Assembly: GCA_002914845.1 (NCBI GenBank)
Contig: JXTC01000403.1
Coordinates: 66,442-130,441 of the forward strand
Direction: 5' to 3'
Source of the DNA: Trema orientale
Taxonomy: Eukaryota; Streptophyta; Magnoliopsida; Rosales; Cannabaceae
DNA length: 64,000 nucleotides
The notes below the pieces were generated by a model, which saw only the letters and a list, made by a program, of their open reading frames with translations, was not told where the DNA came from and did no database searches. Below, piece by piece: positions 1-10,986 of the stretch (its first letter is position 1; every line of letters begins with the position of its first letter). The translations under genes were made by a program, and so were the position numbers.

Positions 1-21
1 ACCTATTAACTAGTCAATTCT

Positions 22-360
22 AGAAACTAGAAACTAGTAAATAGTCCTTAAATTAATATTATTGGTAACTAGTAAAAAATAAAGACAAAGGAAAAAATAG
101 TTGAAAAAGGAAAAAAATAAAATAAAAGAAAATAGAAGTAAAATGAATGGAAAAAAAACTAAAAAGGAACAAAAAGAACATTGAAAAACCAGAAACTAGT
201 AACTAGTCCTTCAAATTAATATTATTGGTAACTCGTAAAAAATAAAGACAAAGGGAAAAATAGTTAGAAAAGGAAAAAAAGAAAAGAAAAGAAAAGAAAA
301 GAAAAGAAAATAGAATAAGTAAAATGAATAAAAAAAACCTAAAAAAGAACCAAAAAAATT
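22..360. repeat. Tandem duplication, about 163-bp period
   Basis: A block starting with GAAACTAG and containing ATTAATATTATTGGTAACT appears at about 22-185 and again at about 190-355. The shared anchor sits at positions 51 and 214, giving a period of 163 bp. The copies have drifted: the second has an expanded AAAAG run near 275-305. The block is purine-rich on the plus strand, and I see no coding potential. Confidence 0.75.
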
Positions 361-650
361 GGAAAAAAAAATTGAAAAGAGATCTAGAGTAGTTCGAACT
401 CTTCACAGGAAGAAAGGGGCCAACAAACAAAACCCTAAGCCATCTGGCTTGAGACTATTTTTTATCCTTTTTATTTTATATTAATGGGCTTTTTGAACTT
501 TATTTTTTTAAAAAAACCAATCACACACCGTATAGACAGCTTAATATCTTTTTGACTGTATATATCTAATTCTTTTATGTATTTACCGTGTATTTCCTAA
601 TTTTCTCTTTTATTTTTGTAGATAAAAATGTTAGAAGCCCTTTTATTTAC

Positions 651-943
651 GGGTTAAGTAGACAATTACTACTTTTTTCAAATGTTTAACTAAATTTACC
701 ACCACTATTAGATTCTACCACTTTTGGGAGGGAATTAGTCAAGAATCTGTCAAGAATTCATCAAGAATCCGTCAAGAATCCATCAAGAATCTGTCAAGAT
801 TACTACTGATGTCAAGAATCTGTCAAGAATCTGTCAAGATCGTCAAGAATTCATTAAGAATTTATCAAGAATTCATTTGAAAAAATGGTATAGTGGTAGA
901 TTTAATTAACGAGGAAAAAAAAGTGGTATTCACCTAATTTATT
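651..943. mobile_element. MITE, Mutator-like, copy 1
   Basis: This 293-bp non-coding element is closely related to the one at 31716-31944. Its ends are imperfect inverted repeats: the left end reads GGTTAAGTAGACAATTACTAC and the right end, reverse complemented, reads TTAGGTGAATACCACTTTTT. Flanking 10-mers TTTTATTTAC (641-650) and CTTCATTTAC (944-953) match at 8 of 10 bases, consistent with an old 9-10 bp target duplication. The interior is built from many TCAAGAATCNG / TCAAGAATTCA units. Confidence 0.7.
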
Positions 944-1146
944 CTTCATTTACCGATCTTTAGGTTTGTGGCTTACTAAAGTCGGTACTAGGGCCGATGC
1001 AACAGGGCCGGGCGGGGCGGGCAATTTCTAATCCGGGTCCGATCACTCAATGTCAATGACGTGTAGTGATATAACTAACTGAATTTTTCTCTCTGTTATC
1101 CTACATCAATCCTACGTGTAAGTTCTGGACCAATCTGGAATATGTC

Positions 1147-1169
1147 AAATATATATATATATATATATA
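1147..1169. repeat. AT dinucleotide microsatellite
   Basis: A short (AT)n run lies upstream of the small gene at 2538. Similar (AT)n runs occur near 3483-3500, 5143-5158, 6757-6779, 12157-12176, 59312-59328 and 63029-63046. Confidence 0.85.
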
Positions 1170-1208
1170 GAATAGGGGCAAATTCGTCTCTTCAGAAATA
1201 CGAACAGG

Positions 1209-1214
1209 TATAAA
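1209..1214 (+). promoter_or_regulatory. Possible TATA box for the 73-aa gene
   Basis: TATAAA is followed about 80-110 bp later by a pyrimidine-rich stretch (CTCTCTTTCTCTCTTCTCTC, about 1300-1320) typical of a plant leader. A 5' non-coding exon would be spliced to the acceptor at 2519-2520. The donor is not certain; candidates are after 1282 or near 1530. Confidence 0.4.
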
Positions 1215-2537
1215 ATGAAAAAGATAAACGAGGTTGGGTGAAGACAGAAGAACAAGCTGTGCATCTTCAACAACCAGAGGTCATTTATCTAACCCGTGTA
1301 TCTCTCTTTCTCTCTTCTCTGAGAAAATATATTTTCATTATTTATTTTATTTATTCATCGATTTCAATTTCTTGTTCAATTTTAGTTGGTTTTGATTTAT
1401 TTATTTATTTTTGAATAATATTGCTTAATGTCCAGTTTAGATCTGATTATGGTTGATAAAGACAATACGAAAAACTATGTTAATTTACAGAAGCTTGTTA
1501 TACTTATTTAGCTAGTATGTCCATGAAGATGTAGGTGGGGTTTGGTAATTGGAAAATGTTGAAAAGGGTTTTTTTTTTTTTTTTGTTTTTTTGTTTTTTA
1601 GGAAAACTAGGTGGAAAAATATTTTAATAATACATAATTTGATTGTAGAAGATTTGGGTTTTTTTTTTTTTTTTTTTTAATAAAGGAGTTCATTATATTG
1701 GTTGGTCTTATACTGTTTTTGTGCTAAATTAGTTGATAGAATCTATAACCAAAACCTGGATTGGATTTTGGCCAACGACACAGACGCATATACCATGAGC
1801 ACCAACATTTAACGTAGTTCGGACAAAATTGCTGCATATATTAATCAAACTAGTAAGAAAAATACAACGCTAAAGTGAACACTTCGATTTCGATTCATAA
1901 ACCTTGTGGTATATTTGTCTCTCTTCCTCATTGACTCCCTTTCTATTATAACCTTAGGCTAATAGGCAGTTTGTTTGCACCGATCCTAATAGAAATATAA
2001 TTACCCCCTTTATGAACCTCACTGGGATAAAAACTTCACTAGTAGTCCTAGTCGAATTAGGACAGAAAATTTGAAATCTTAATAATTGTAAACCCGGGAT
2101 GCCACCTTAGCCGAACTTACGAGAATAGAGATCAAGACATTGAATTAACATCCATTGTCATCACATTAGTGAATAAAAACTTTATGCCTGTTTTGTAAAT
2201 TATTAATGGGGTTGGTAATTGGCGTTTCAGAAGGTAGAAGATGTATGCTTACTGCAAGTTGGGGGAGTATGAAAGAGGCTTTTAATCGAATTTGAGTTCT
2301 CTGCTAATACTTATTGGATAAAGGGTTTTAGCTGAGTATTCGTTGACTAGGTAACCATAAGGTCCCGATTTGATTTTCTGGACTTAATTGAGTGGATTGA
2401 GAGATCCTTAGCTGAGAGTTTGTACATTTTAAAAAGGAAAGCAAACTATTATTGCTTATTACATTTTATTTTCATATTCTATTTGTGCACAATTTTTGAG
2501 ATTTTTGGTATGAAATGCAGGAAGTAGTTGGCATTTT

Positions 2538-2759
2538 ATGGATATCAGAGCACCTTGTGAGGTTTCTGAGGAGTTAACAAGAGAGTTGCTTATTGCAATC
2601 TCTTACTCTGTACCGGAGAAGGCTTTTGATTCGAACCTGTCATCTGAAAGATTGAGTGGCGTTGATGGTGTCTCGCTGTCGAATGGCGATGTAACTGATC
2701 AATATCGGTCTGAACTGATTTCCATTTCTTATCTGGAATCTGCTGATGTTAATATCTGA
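2538..2759 (+). CDS. Small plant protein, 73 aa, unrecognised
   Basis: The open frame is ATG 2538 to TGA 2757-2759. It is preceded 17 bp upstream by an acceptor (TGCAG, ending 2520), so it probably forms the whole coding part of the last exon of a gene whose 5' leader is near 1.24 kb. A poly(A) signal AATAAA lies at 2806-2811, about 50 bp after the stop. The predicted protein starts MDIRAPCEVSEELTRELL and is acidic and serine-rich. It has a single cysteine and no signal peptide or membrane segment. Codon use looks genic and less AT-rich than the surroundings. I do not recognise a domain; it may be a short conserved plant protein of unknown function. The exon/leader structure and poly(A) site are the main support. 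Confidence 0.6.
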   Translation: MDIRAPCEVSEELTRELLIAISYSVPEKAFDSNLSSERLSGVDGVSLSNGDVTDQYRSELISISYLESADVNI

Positions 2760-2805
2760 GTACCAACTGGAGCCATGAGGTCCAGCAATATTGTGTTTGG
2801 CATTC

Positions 2806-2811
2806 AATAAA
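2806..2811 (+). terminator. Poly(A) signal of the 73-aa gene
   Basis: AATAAA lies 47 bp after the stop and is followed by a T/G-rich stretch (TTCTTCTGTTGTTTC). Confidence 0.6.
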
Positions 2812-3694
2812 TAATCCTTGTATTAGACTATTCTTCTGTTGTTTCATCTAACTTTGTACTATGTGGATTATTATCAGATGTATAAATAACTTTATCTGTG
2901 TTTGCCAATTTTGTTTTAGAAATCAGATGTGCCTACAACATAATGAGCATTTATGTTCCAAGCAAGTAGTTGGGGGGTGGGGGGGTGGTGGAGAAATAAA
3001 AGAAAAAGTGTTTATGTGATGAATAGGGAAGTTTGATCGAACTAGAAGATAATATTTCTACTTAGTTCCCTCATAGTCATGGTTTAACATTTGAATTAGT
3101 TTTATTACATTCTCTAGTGGAAGACTTGATTTACTGTTTTAATAAGTGATCTCTCTCATAAAGATATTATATACATGTATGTGTATATATAATATATATA
3201 GCCCTTTTTTCTTTTTGCTAGTATGAAATAATTGCCTTTGAACCAAGTGACTTTAATATCTGAGATGTAAAGTAGAACAGTACTCATTTCGAGTGCTGGA
3301 GTATAATGGTATAGGATAACTACTATAAATCAATGCTTTGGAAAAACCTCAGGGCCCAAAACTAACAAAGCCGGCACTTACACCCAAGTATATTCCAATG
3401 ACTTCCGTACATTTTCTTTTCTTTTTATGTTGATTACTTTGATAATTTTAAAGAATCCCATTCCCTTGTGTCTGCTAAATCTGTATATATATATATATAT
3501 GACGTGTATTTATATATTGTTTTACTTTTGTTCTAGTTTATAGTCAGTCCGAAGTTGTCAATGCTCATAAATCATAATCTAGCATCATAATTTGATGATT
3601 CCACATCTCCCCAAATCTACTCTTTTCCCCTTCTTGCTGGTTGGTTTTGTTTTTGCAGATTTTCTTTTTCATGCATAATGCATCTCTAATAAAC

Positions 3695-4095
3695 TGATGC
3701 AGGATAATATGCAAAACGAGAGATAATTGGTAAAATAGCAAGGGTGAATAAAATTAAGGCAGAAATAGATGAATAAGAAACAAGAAATAGAATAAAATCG
3801 AGAATTAGATAGAAATTAGAGAGGGAAAAAAAAAACCCACAGAGAGAAAAAATTCGATAATCATTAAATATTCATGCATAAAAAATAATTACTAAAGCCT
3901 ATTTATAGATATGTAATTAGAATTAAATAGGAAACTGGAAACTAATTGAAAACAGTAAATACAAATATATAAAACCTAATTAATAATATAGTTACCCAAA
4001 ATTAAAATAACTTGATAATGAAATGAAACCTAATTATTAATAGTATATCTTATATAGGATATCCTATTATGCTAATATGTCATGCTCCTGCATCA
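3695..4095 (-). mobile_element. Solo LTR, minus orientation
   Basis: The 401-bp block starts TGATGCAGGA and ends TCCTGCATCA, a perfect 10-bp inverted terminus of the TG...CA type used by LTRs. The flanking 5-mers TAAAC (3690-3694) and TAAAA (4096-4100) match at 4 of 5 bases, as expected of an old 5-bp target duplication. Read on the minus strand it contains a TATAAATAGGC promoter-like box (plus 3898-3909) followed by a CT-rich leader, which is the usual order in an LTR. No gag/pol lies next to it, so it is probably a solo LTR formed by recombination. Confidence 0.75.
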
Positions 4096-4762
4096 TAAAA
4101 ATGTCATGCTCATGAATAGTGACTGAAGCAATTTTGATTGGTAGTTTAGTTGAACTGTCATGATCAGCTTATTGATGATTCATACATTTTTCATGGCCTC
4201 TAATTTATTAAAATATTTGTAATAGATTTCGATTTTGAGAAAGTCTAAACCAATGCATCATCACAAGACTAATTTATCACTATCTTTAGGTGATATCACA
4301 TCGCTTCAACTAGGATCAGATTCATTGCTTCAACTAAACATCTTAATTTGATAATGGCTCTTACTTGTCCTTTAATGATCACCCTTTTGGCAATATAGTT
4401 TATTTTTCATTGTTGTTTGTGCTAGGAATTAATGATTATTTATTTATCAATATATCGTAGCTTGTTGCGCACTCTTGGAACTAATTAATCCTCCTATCTT
4501 TCTGGACATATTTATATATTTGATGTACAATTTCAGCTGAAATTGACTCTAGTATTATCTAAAAGGGCCTGTTTTTTATATATTAGTTTTTGACTATTTT
4601 AGTTGCTTATGTAGCTATTTTCCAATTTAACCAAACTTGTGGAGAGTGACGGCATCTTTCTTATAAAATGCCAAGCATCTCTTCCCAAAACTTTAGTGAT
4701 AAAAAGATGCATTGGATTGAGAAGAGCATAAGAGTCCAAAAGATGTGACAAGACAGAAGTAC

Positions 4763-4768
4763 TATAAA
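4763..4768 (+). promoter_or_regulatory. TATA box of the CYP88A-like gene
   Basis: TATAAA in the context ACTATAAAAGAGG lies 113 bp upstream of the ATG at 4881. It gives a leader of roughly 80 nt with no upstream intron needed. Confidence 0.6.
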
Positions 4769-5116
4769 AGAGGATTTGGCCTCTTAACCTGTTTAAGTAA
4801 CTAGTGGTGAGGTTTTATTATGTTGATGGAGCTTTAGAGCTTCTTGTCTGTAACTCTAAAACACATCAAAACATTTGAAAATGGAATTGGATTTTGGATA
4901 TTGGGTTTTCTCAGCTTTGATGGGTGGCATTGTTGCTGTTATTTTGGTCCTAAAGAGAGCTAATGAGTGGTATCATATATGCACGGTGGCTGGAAGGCAG
5001 TGCTCTCTGCCCCCAGGTGACATGGGCTGGCCTCTTATTGGGAATATGTGGTCTTTTCTGATTGCTTTCAAATTTGGTCACCCTGATTCTTTCATCTCCA
5101 ACTTCATCGCCAGGTA

Positions 5117-5117
5117 G

Positions 5118-5158
<41 letters not shown>
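5117..5158. repeat. (CT)n-(AT)n microsatellite in CYP88A intron 1
   Basis: A compound CT run followed by an AT run begins three bases after the donor of intron 1. It is a likely length-polymorphic site. Confidence 0.85.
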
Positions 5159-5230
5159 CAGGTTTGTAAGTACAAACATGTATGGGCAAACAAGAAAGAG
5201 AATACAATATTATGAGTTAGTTATTCTGTA

Positions 5231-5758
5231 AGGTCATGTTTGGTATGCCGTATTGTATTGTATTATGATGTATTGTATTGAGTTGTATTGTATTATATTA
5301 TTCTACAATATTATGTTTGGGTTTACATTATATTAAGATGTTGCATTAAAAATTAACTTTTGAAAAATACCACTTTAAAAAGTTCATTTAGAAAAGTACT
5401 ATTTTAAAAAAAATTACTTTGAAAAATACCACTTCTAAAATGCCACTTTTCAAAAGTACCACTTTCTAATTTCAATTTTTGAAAAATATCACTTTAAAAG
5501 TATTTAGAAAAATACCACTTTTAAAAAGGATGAAGTGATGTGAGAGAAAGGGATGAGAGAGAAAATAAAGAAAAAGAAAGTGATAAGAGTTAATGTTATA
5601 ATACAGTGTAATACAGATTTTATTTTCCGTATTAGAATCTTTGTGTTGTTTTAAATTTTGATGTCATATTAAATAGTACAATACAAAAGTACAACTAAAT
5701 ATAATATTGTGTTTAATTAATACAATACAGAGTTGTTATACAGTGGACCAATCGCGAG
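5231..5758. mobile_element. AT-rich MITE in CYP88A intron 1, copy 1
   Basis: The left part is rich in TATTGTATTG units and begins GGTCATGTTTGGTATGCCG. The right end reads ATACAGTGGACCAATCGCGAGCT, whose reverse complement resembles the left end weakly (AGCTCGCGATTGGTCC). The middle repeats a motif of the type AAAATACCACTTTTAAAA. The same organisation recurs at 22755-23462, so this is a dispersed family. No open frame. Confidence 0.6.
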
Positions 5759-6872
5759 CTAAATTTCTTGTTATATGTTTCATCACTTCAATACGAGGAA
5801 CTACATATTACCTCTTGAACTTCATTTAAGCTAAATATAGTTTAGTCACTTCTTTTGAGAATACATATCTAGCCAAACATATTCCAACTATTTGAACTGC
5901 AAAAACTGAGTATACAGTTAAAGTATGAGACTGGTTAAAACCTCTTCAACAGGCAATAAACAAAGATTACAATAGCTTTCATTTGAACCATATTTTCTCT
6001 TGTTGTTGCTGGAAGTCCAGATTTGGCAGGACAGGTATTTACAAGGCCTATTTGTTTGGATGCCCAACAATCATTGTCACAGCACCTGAAACATGCAGAC
6101 CTGTGTTGATGGATGATGCACAGTTCAAGCCAGGCTGGCCTAAATCCACTTCTATTTTGATGGGGAGGAAGTCTTTCTTAGGCCTTTCTGCAGAGGAACA
6201 CAAGCGGCTCCGCCGCCTGACCGCTGCTCTGATCAGCGGCCTGAAAGCACTATCCGTCTACCATGAATTCATGAAAGATGTTATACTAAGTTCCTTGGAT
6301 GAATTGGCTAAGGCAGATAGACCAGTTGAGTTCTTGACTGAGATAAGGAAGATCACCTTCAAAATAATCATGTATGTTTTTTTGAGCTGTGAGGGTGGTC
6401 CAATAATTGAAACAATGGAGGAAGAATATGCTAAACTCAATTATGGACTAAGATCCATGGCCATCAATCTCCCTGGATTTGCATATCATAAAGCACTAAA
6501 GGTCATATTCATTCATTTATTATTATTGTTGTTCCTACAATTATTATTTTTGTGTGTTTGTCTTTGGTTCTTCATATCATCAATACTGTTGGGACATTTA
6601 TTCTCAGTTCAAACACCAGAAGATTTGAAAGTAGCATGGAACTATACTCTTACTAAGCTAGTTTATTTGGAATTATGTCTAACTTGTTTGTTGCTCTTTT
6701 ACCTGTTTGTGACTAAAATATGGTGTGAACTGTGTTCTTCCACTGCATGAACCAAATATATATATATATATATATATATGAATTCCGTTTGAAAGTATTC
6801 AATGAAATAAACTATGGTTGTACCATTAAGTATCAGACGAGGGAGTTTCCTGCTCTAGTCTTTATATTCTCA

Positions 6873-7070
6873 ATGGGCGTGTTTACTAATCCGTAATAAA
6901 GAGAAAAAGGAAAGGGAAAGGAATTTCCTTTCATGTATAACGAATTGCTACGTGAATTCATGAAAGAAAATCATAGCCTTCCCCATTCATTGTTTCCTAT
7001 TCCTCTCCATTCTTTTTTCCCTTCATTCTCTTTCCACTCATTCCCTTTACGGATTAGTAAACACAGCCAA
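6873..7070. mobile_element. MITE in CYP88A intron 2
   Basis: The left end TGGGCGTGTTTACTAATCCG and the reverse-complemented right end TTGGCTGTGTTTACTAATCC form inverted repeats of more than 20 bp. The element is about 198 bp long and non-coding, with purine-rich left and pyrimidine-rich right halves that could fold together. A related, more decayed copy lies in another gene's intron at 26068-26290. Confidence 0.75.
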
Positions 7071-9552
7071 TAAATAATATTCTTGGGCATAAAGAAAGTT
7101 GTTGAAGTCAGAACGTCGGTAATATTCCTCCTCAAAAATAAGTTCAACTTTCTTACCTTTCATGTTTTGGATAGATGTGTCTATACATCAGTAATTTTTG
7201 TAAAAGTTGTTCCATAACAACAGGAACAAAATTTCTTTGATCATGATAGTCTTGTGTCACGCAGGCTCGGAAAAACTTGGTTAAGATTCTTCAAGGTGTT
7301 ATAGATGGTAGAAGGGCAACAAATCTATCAGAAGAGAAGACAGACATGATGGATTTGTTGCTAGATGTTGAGGACGAGAATGGCGAAAAACTGGACGACG
7401 AGGAGATCATAGATGTGATCCTCATGTACTTAAATGCTGGCCATGAATCTACAGCTCATGCCACTTTGTGGGCAACCCTTTTCTTACGTGAACATCCAGA
7501 GCATCTTCAAAGGGCTAAGGTTGGTCAAGATATACTATTACAATGAATTTGTACGTGTTTGATAGCCCTATTTTTGCTCTAGTCAAAGTTATACACTATC
7601 CATGAACGAGAATGAATGTATATGGTCTCCAAATTCCTGTTTTACCGTACAGTTGCTGTATATTAACTTCTGCAGTTACTTATTTCTTGCACTTCTCAAC
7701 TACACTGTTTTAACCAAAAATTAAGACCATAGTGTTGAATGAAATGGGTTATCTCGTTATGAAACGTATTATGTCACCCTCGTTTGAAAAAATTTATGTC
7801 ATCCTTATTTGAAAAGAAAATTCTAAAGTAGAATTGAAATAACTGGGGAAGTTGTCTTTCGGCTAAATTTATGATTTAACTTCTATAGGACTGAAACACG
7901 CAACTTAATCTTCTTAAAAATGGTTTGTCTTCGTTGTGAGCCTATTATCATAATTGACTTGAATTTTCAGGCAGAGCAAGAGGAAATTCTGCGAACAAGT
8001 TCTGCAACGGAGAAAGGATTGAGCATTAAGGAAACTAAACAGATGGAATACCTTTCCAAGGTATAATTGTATTGAGATATTTGAATTTCTTTATTGTTGT
8101 TAATTGAGCATTAGTAATAAATAATTATATGAGTAGAATTAGCCCCTAACGATAATTATAGACATGAACTCATTTTGAATGTGTTCACAAAGAACTAACA
8201 TCCTTGTATAATTTCATATTCACAAATGTGATTACTCAACTTTGCTCGCAAAGTTCTATCACATGCTAACTTATGATGTAATAGCTCATGGTAACTTTTC
8301 AAATCCAACTCTTTTCATGAAAACTATGTTCCCAATGGGGTGCTTGGCCATATGACTTGGCACCAAGAAAATAAATTGCGTACTTTTTTCATTAGAAGGT
8401 ATAGGTCATAGGTGATCTGCTTCATACTAAATGCTGCACTAAAGTATATTATATGGTATAAGAAAGAATCCTATAAAAATGCAAGTTCACTTTCTGTCAC
8501 CATCTAAAAAACAATTATCTGATCTTGGATTTAGGTAATTGACGAAACACTCCGCGTCGTTAATGTCTCAATTGTTTACTTATAGAGAGGCGAAAGCGGA
8601 TGTTAGCATCGGTCGTAAGTCCTTCCTCTGTTTTTAATTTCTTAAAGAGTATTTATAATGCAACTTAGTAAGAAGTTTCCCTCTTAAGGATATACAATAC
8701 CAAAGGGCTGGAAAGTGCTGATATGGTTTAGGGGGATTCATTTAGATCCAGAATGTTATCAGAATCCAAAGGAGTTCAATCCTTCAAGATGGAATGTAAG
8801 TAACATAAAATATGCTTGCTCATGTGATTTTTACCCTCTATTATATATTGATAGAGATACAACTACATATATATATATATTTATGAGTACATTTTTTATA
8901 AAGCATGTTTTTTTATTTGACACTATAAATGTATCATGTATGGACATTTCTAGGAAGGTAAACCCAAGAGAGGAGCTTTCATTCCCTTTGGAACAGGAAG
9001 TAGGCTGTGTCCTGGAAGTGATTTGGCAAAACTTGAACTTTCAACTTTTCTTCATTATTTTCTTCTTCACTATGAGTGAGTTCCTTTGAATTTCATTGTC
9101 TTTTCTAATCAGTTATGTTGAATTCATTGTCTTTAAGCCTTAAAAGCAAGATTTCATACTAAATTGTGGCTTAAATTAGACAGCTCAGTTGATAAGTTTC
9201 TTCCATACCTTCAAAGTTTCAATTTTTAGAACATTCTCTTTATAAAGGTCCATCAGAATGGAATAGATACAAATATAATTTTCAGCCAAAAAAAAAAAAA
9301 GTTACAAATGTAATTTTGGTATTTAGGAAATAGTTCTTATTTATTTATTTATTTTCATTTTTGAATTTCCTAAGCGCAGGCTTGAACGACTGAATCCAAG
9401 AAGTGCCGTGAGATACTTACCTCATACAAGGCCCAAAGACAACTGCCTAGCAAAAGTCAAGAAGCTACCTTCACCATCATCCACATGAAGATTTATGTTG
9501 GGCTTTATTAGTTTTATATTGTTCACTCTGTTTCTTCTGATTTAATAATATA

Positions 9553-9747
9553 GGGAATGGACGGAAATAGGACCCTTTTGAAGCAAAAATGAGATTTTTA
9601 GTACTACTTTTTGTAGTGATTTTTTAAGATGACCGCTATGATTAGCTGATGGAGAATAATAAAAATTACTAATCCTAAAAATTTATTCGAAAAAGTGGTC
9701 TTTGAAAAGTCATTTTAGAAAAGATTGGTCCCATTTCCGTCTATTTC
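9553..9747. mobile_element. MITE just downstream of CYP88A
   Basis: The left end GGAATGGACGGAAATAGGAC pairs with the right end, which reads GAAATAGACGGAAATGGGAC when reverse complemented. The element is about 195 bp and begins about 65 bp after the P450 stop codon, so it probably lies in or next to the 3' UTR. No open frame. Confidence 0.7.
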
Positions 9748-10507
9748 TTTCTTATCTATATGGCGATGATTATTTATAAATGAGTTAATTAGTTCTCTCT
9801 GTGGTTGAAACTTAGAAGTGTTAAAAACTCTTGAACCTATATAAAGTGGTCATCTTTGATATATTTTTCCATCTTGGAAAAGGGTCAGTAGTTAACCGTT
9901 GATACTTGCAATAGTAAGAATATGAAAATGTTAAACTATGACACTTCTAAGTTTATAGTAGTTTCTTGGGTGACAATTAATGAATGTATAGAAGAACATA
10001 TAAAATTCTAGCATGTTATGTAATGTCATGTCACGTCACGTCAGTCGAATTATTTTTTCTTGATTATTTGTCACAATGTGTAACATTATTCTTAAAAATA
10101 TCCTAATTAATTGAGATTATTATTAGATATATAGATCATAATTTACACGATGATACACATTTGTGAATTAAAAGTTTCTTGGAGAATGAAGCAAAAGTTC
10201 ATTGTTGCTAACCATTTATTTATGCGATTTTGTTGTATCTTAGTAGAAGTATTTTGGATAAAAGACCTATGGTCCTTCTATTTTTGTTGAAAGTTATTTA
10301 TCTCTCACTTTTGATATTTGTCCCACTCACCGTAATCATTACAAATAGAATATTGATACACCTTTTTTTTTTAAAAAAGAAAGAAAAAAAAAAAAGAACT
10401 TAGTCTTCAAATATGAAGACCAGTAAATAGAAACGGGAAAAATGGAACAAACATGAAAATTTTAGCAGCAATGAAACTCTATTAAGTTGGAGAATCGGAG
10501 ATCAAAA

Positions 10508-10690
10508 AGGTATATGGCACCATTGGTCCTAATATCTTACCATTTTGGCATATTAGTCATTAGTCTTTCTTTTTTGGTATTCAAGTATTTAATATTTTTC
10601 TTTTTGGTACCATTAATCATTTTGGCATATTCCATCCAAAATTTTATTTTTTATTTTTGGTATCATTAGTCCTCAACTGCCGAAAGTTCT
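10508..10690. mobile_element. Fragment related to the long-TIR element at 58156
   Basis: The stretch ATGGCACCATTGGTCCTAAT followed by TTTTGGCATATTAG matches the reverse complement of the right arm of the 58156-58925 element. CATCCAAAATTTTATT nearby matches its inner arm. Only partial arms are visible, so this is a decayed or deleted copy. Confidence 0.45.
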
Positions 10691-10986
10691 TATAATATTT
10701 TATCCAAACAGCCCAAAACCTAAGCGCCAAGAGTAGGCAAACAAAGAAAAATAAAAGGGAAATGGATGTAAACGGAGGAATAAAAGAACATATTACTTAC
10801 ATGAAGATGCAGAGAAAGTCTAACAATAGAATAAAACTCAGAGGAACATAGCAGGCACATTATGGAAAATTACAACATTCTTAAAGGGGCTGGAAATCAG
10901 ATAACATCCCTGATTTTTTTTCCCCTACATTTTTTTTGGGCAGAAAAAGTATACATCCAAGATTACTGCACCTGCATATTGGAATT

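Larger units (their letters stand above)
4881..9488 (+). pseudogene. KAO: CYP88A ent-kaurenoic acid oxidase, frameshifted
   Basis: CYP88A enzymes sit in the ER membrane and oxidise ent-kaurenoic acid to GA12 in gibberellin synthesis. Eight exons fit: 4881-5113, 6021-6501, 7265-7519, 7971-8060, 8535-8614, 8689-8795, 8954-9075, 9380-9488. All introns are GT-AG. The start is ATG 4881 (MELDFGYWVF), followed by an N-terminal membrane segment and the hinge LPPGDMGWPLIGN. Other landmarks are the I-helix AGHEST (about residues 296-301), K-helix ETLR (357-360), FNPSRW, and heme loop [10 protein letters not shown] with ligand Cys about 434. The tail HTRPKDNCLAKVKK is family-like. All phases fit except one extra base in exon 5, which makes TAG at 8583-8585. 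The protein would stop after about 369 residues, before the heme cysteine. Without the extra base it would be 491 aa, the usual family length. Either a young pseudogene or a sequencing error; family assignment is firm. Confidence 0.9.

Noticed and set aside
203..430. 75-aa open frame on the minus strand, Phe-rich
   Set aside because: It is produced by A-rich tandem repeats and has no domain, splice or leader support.
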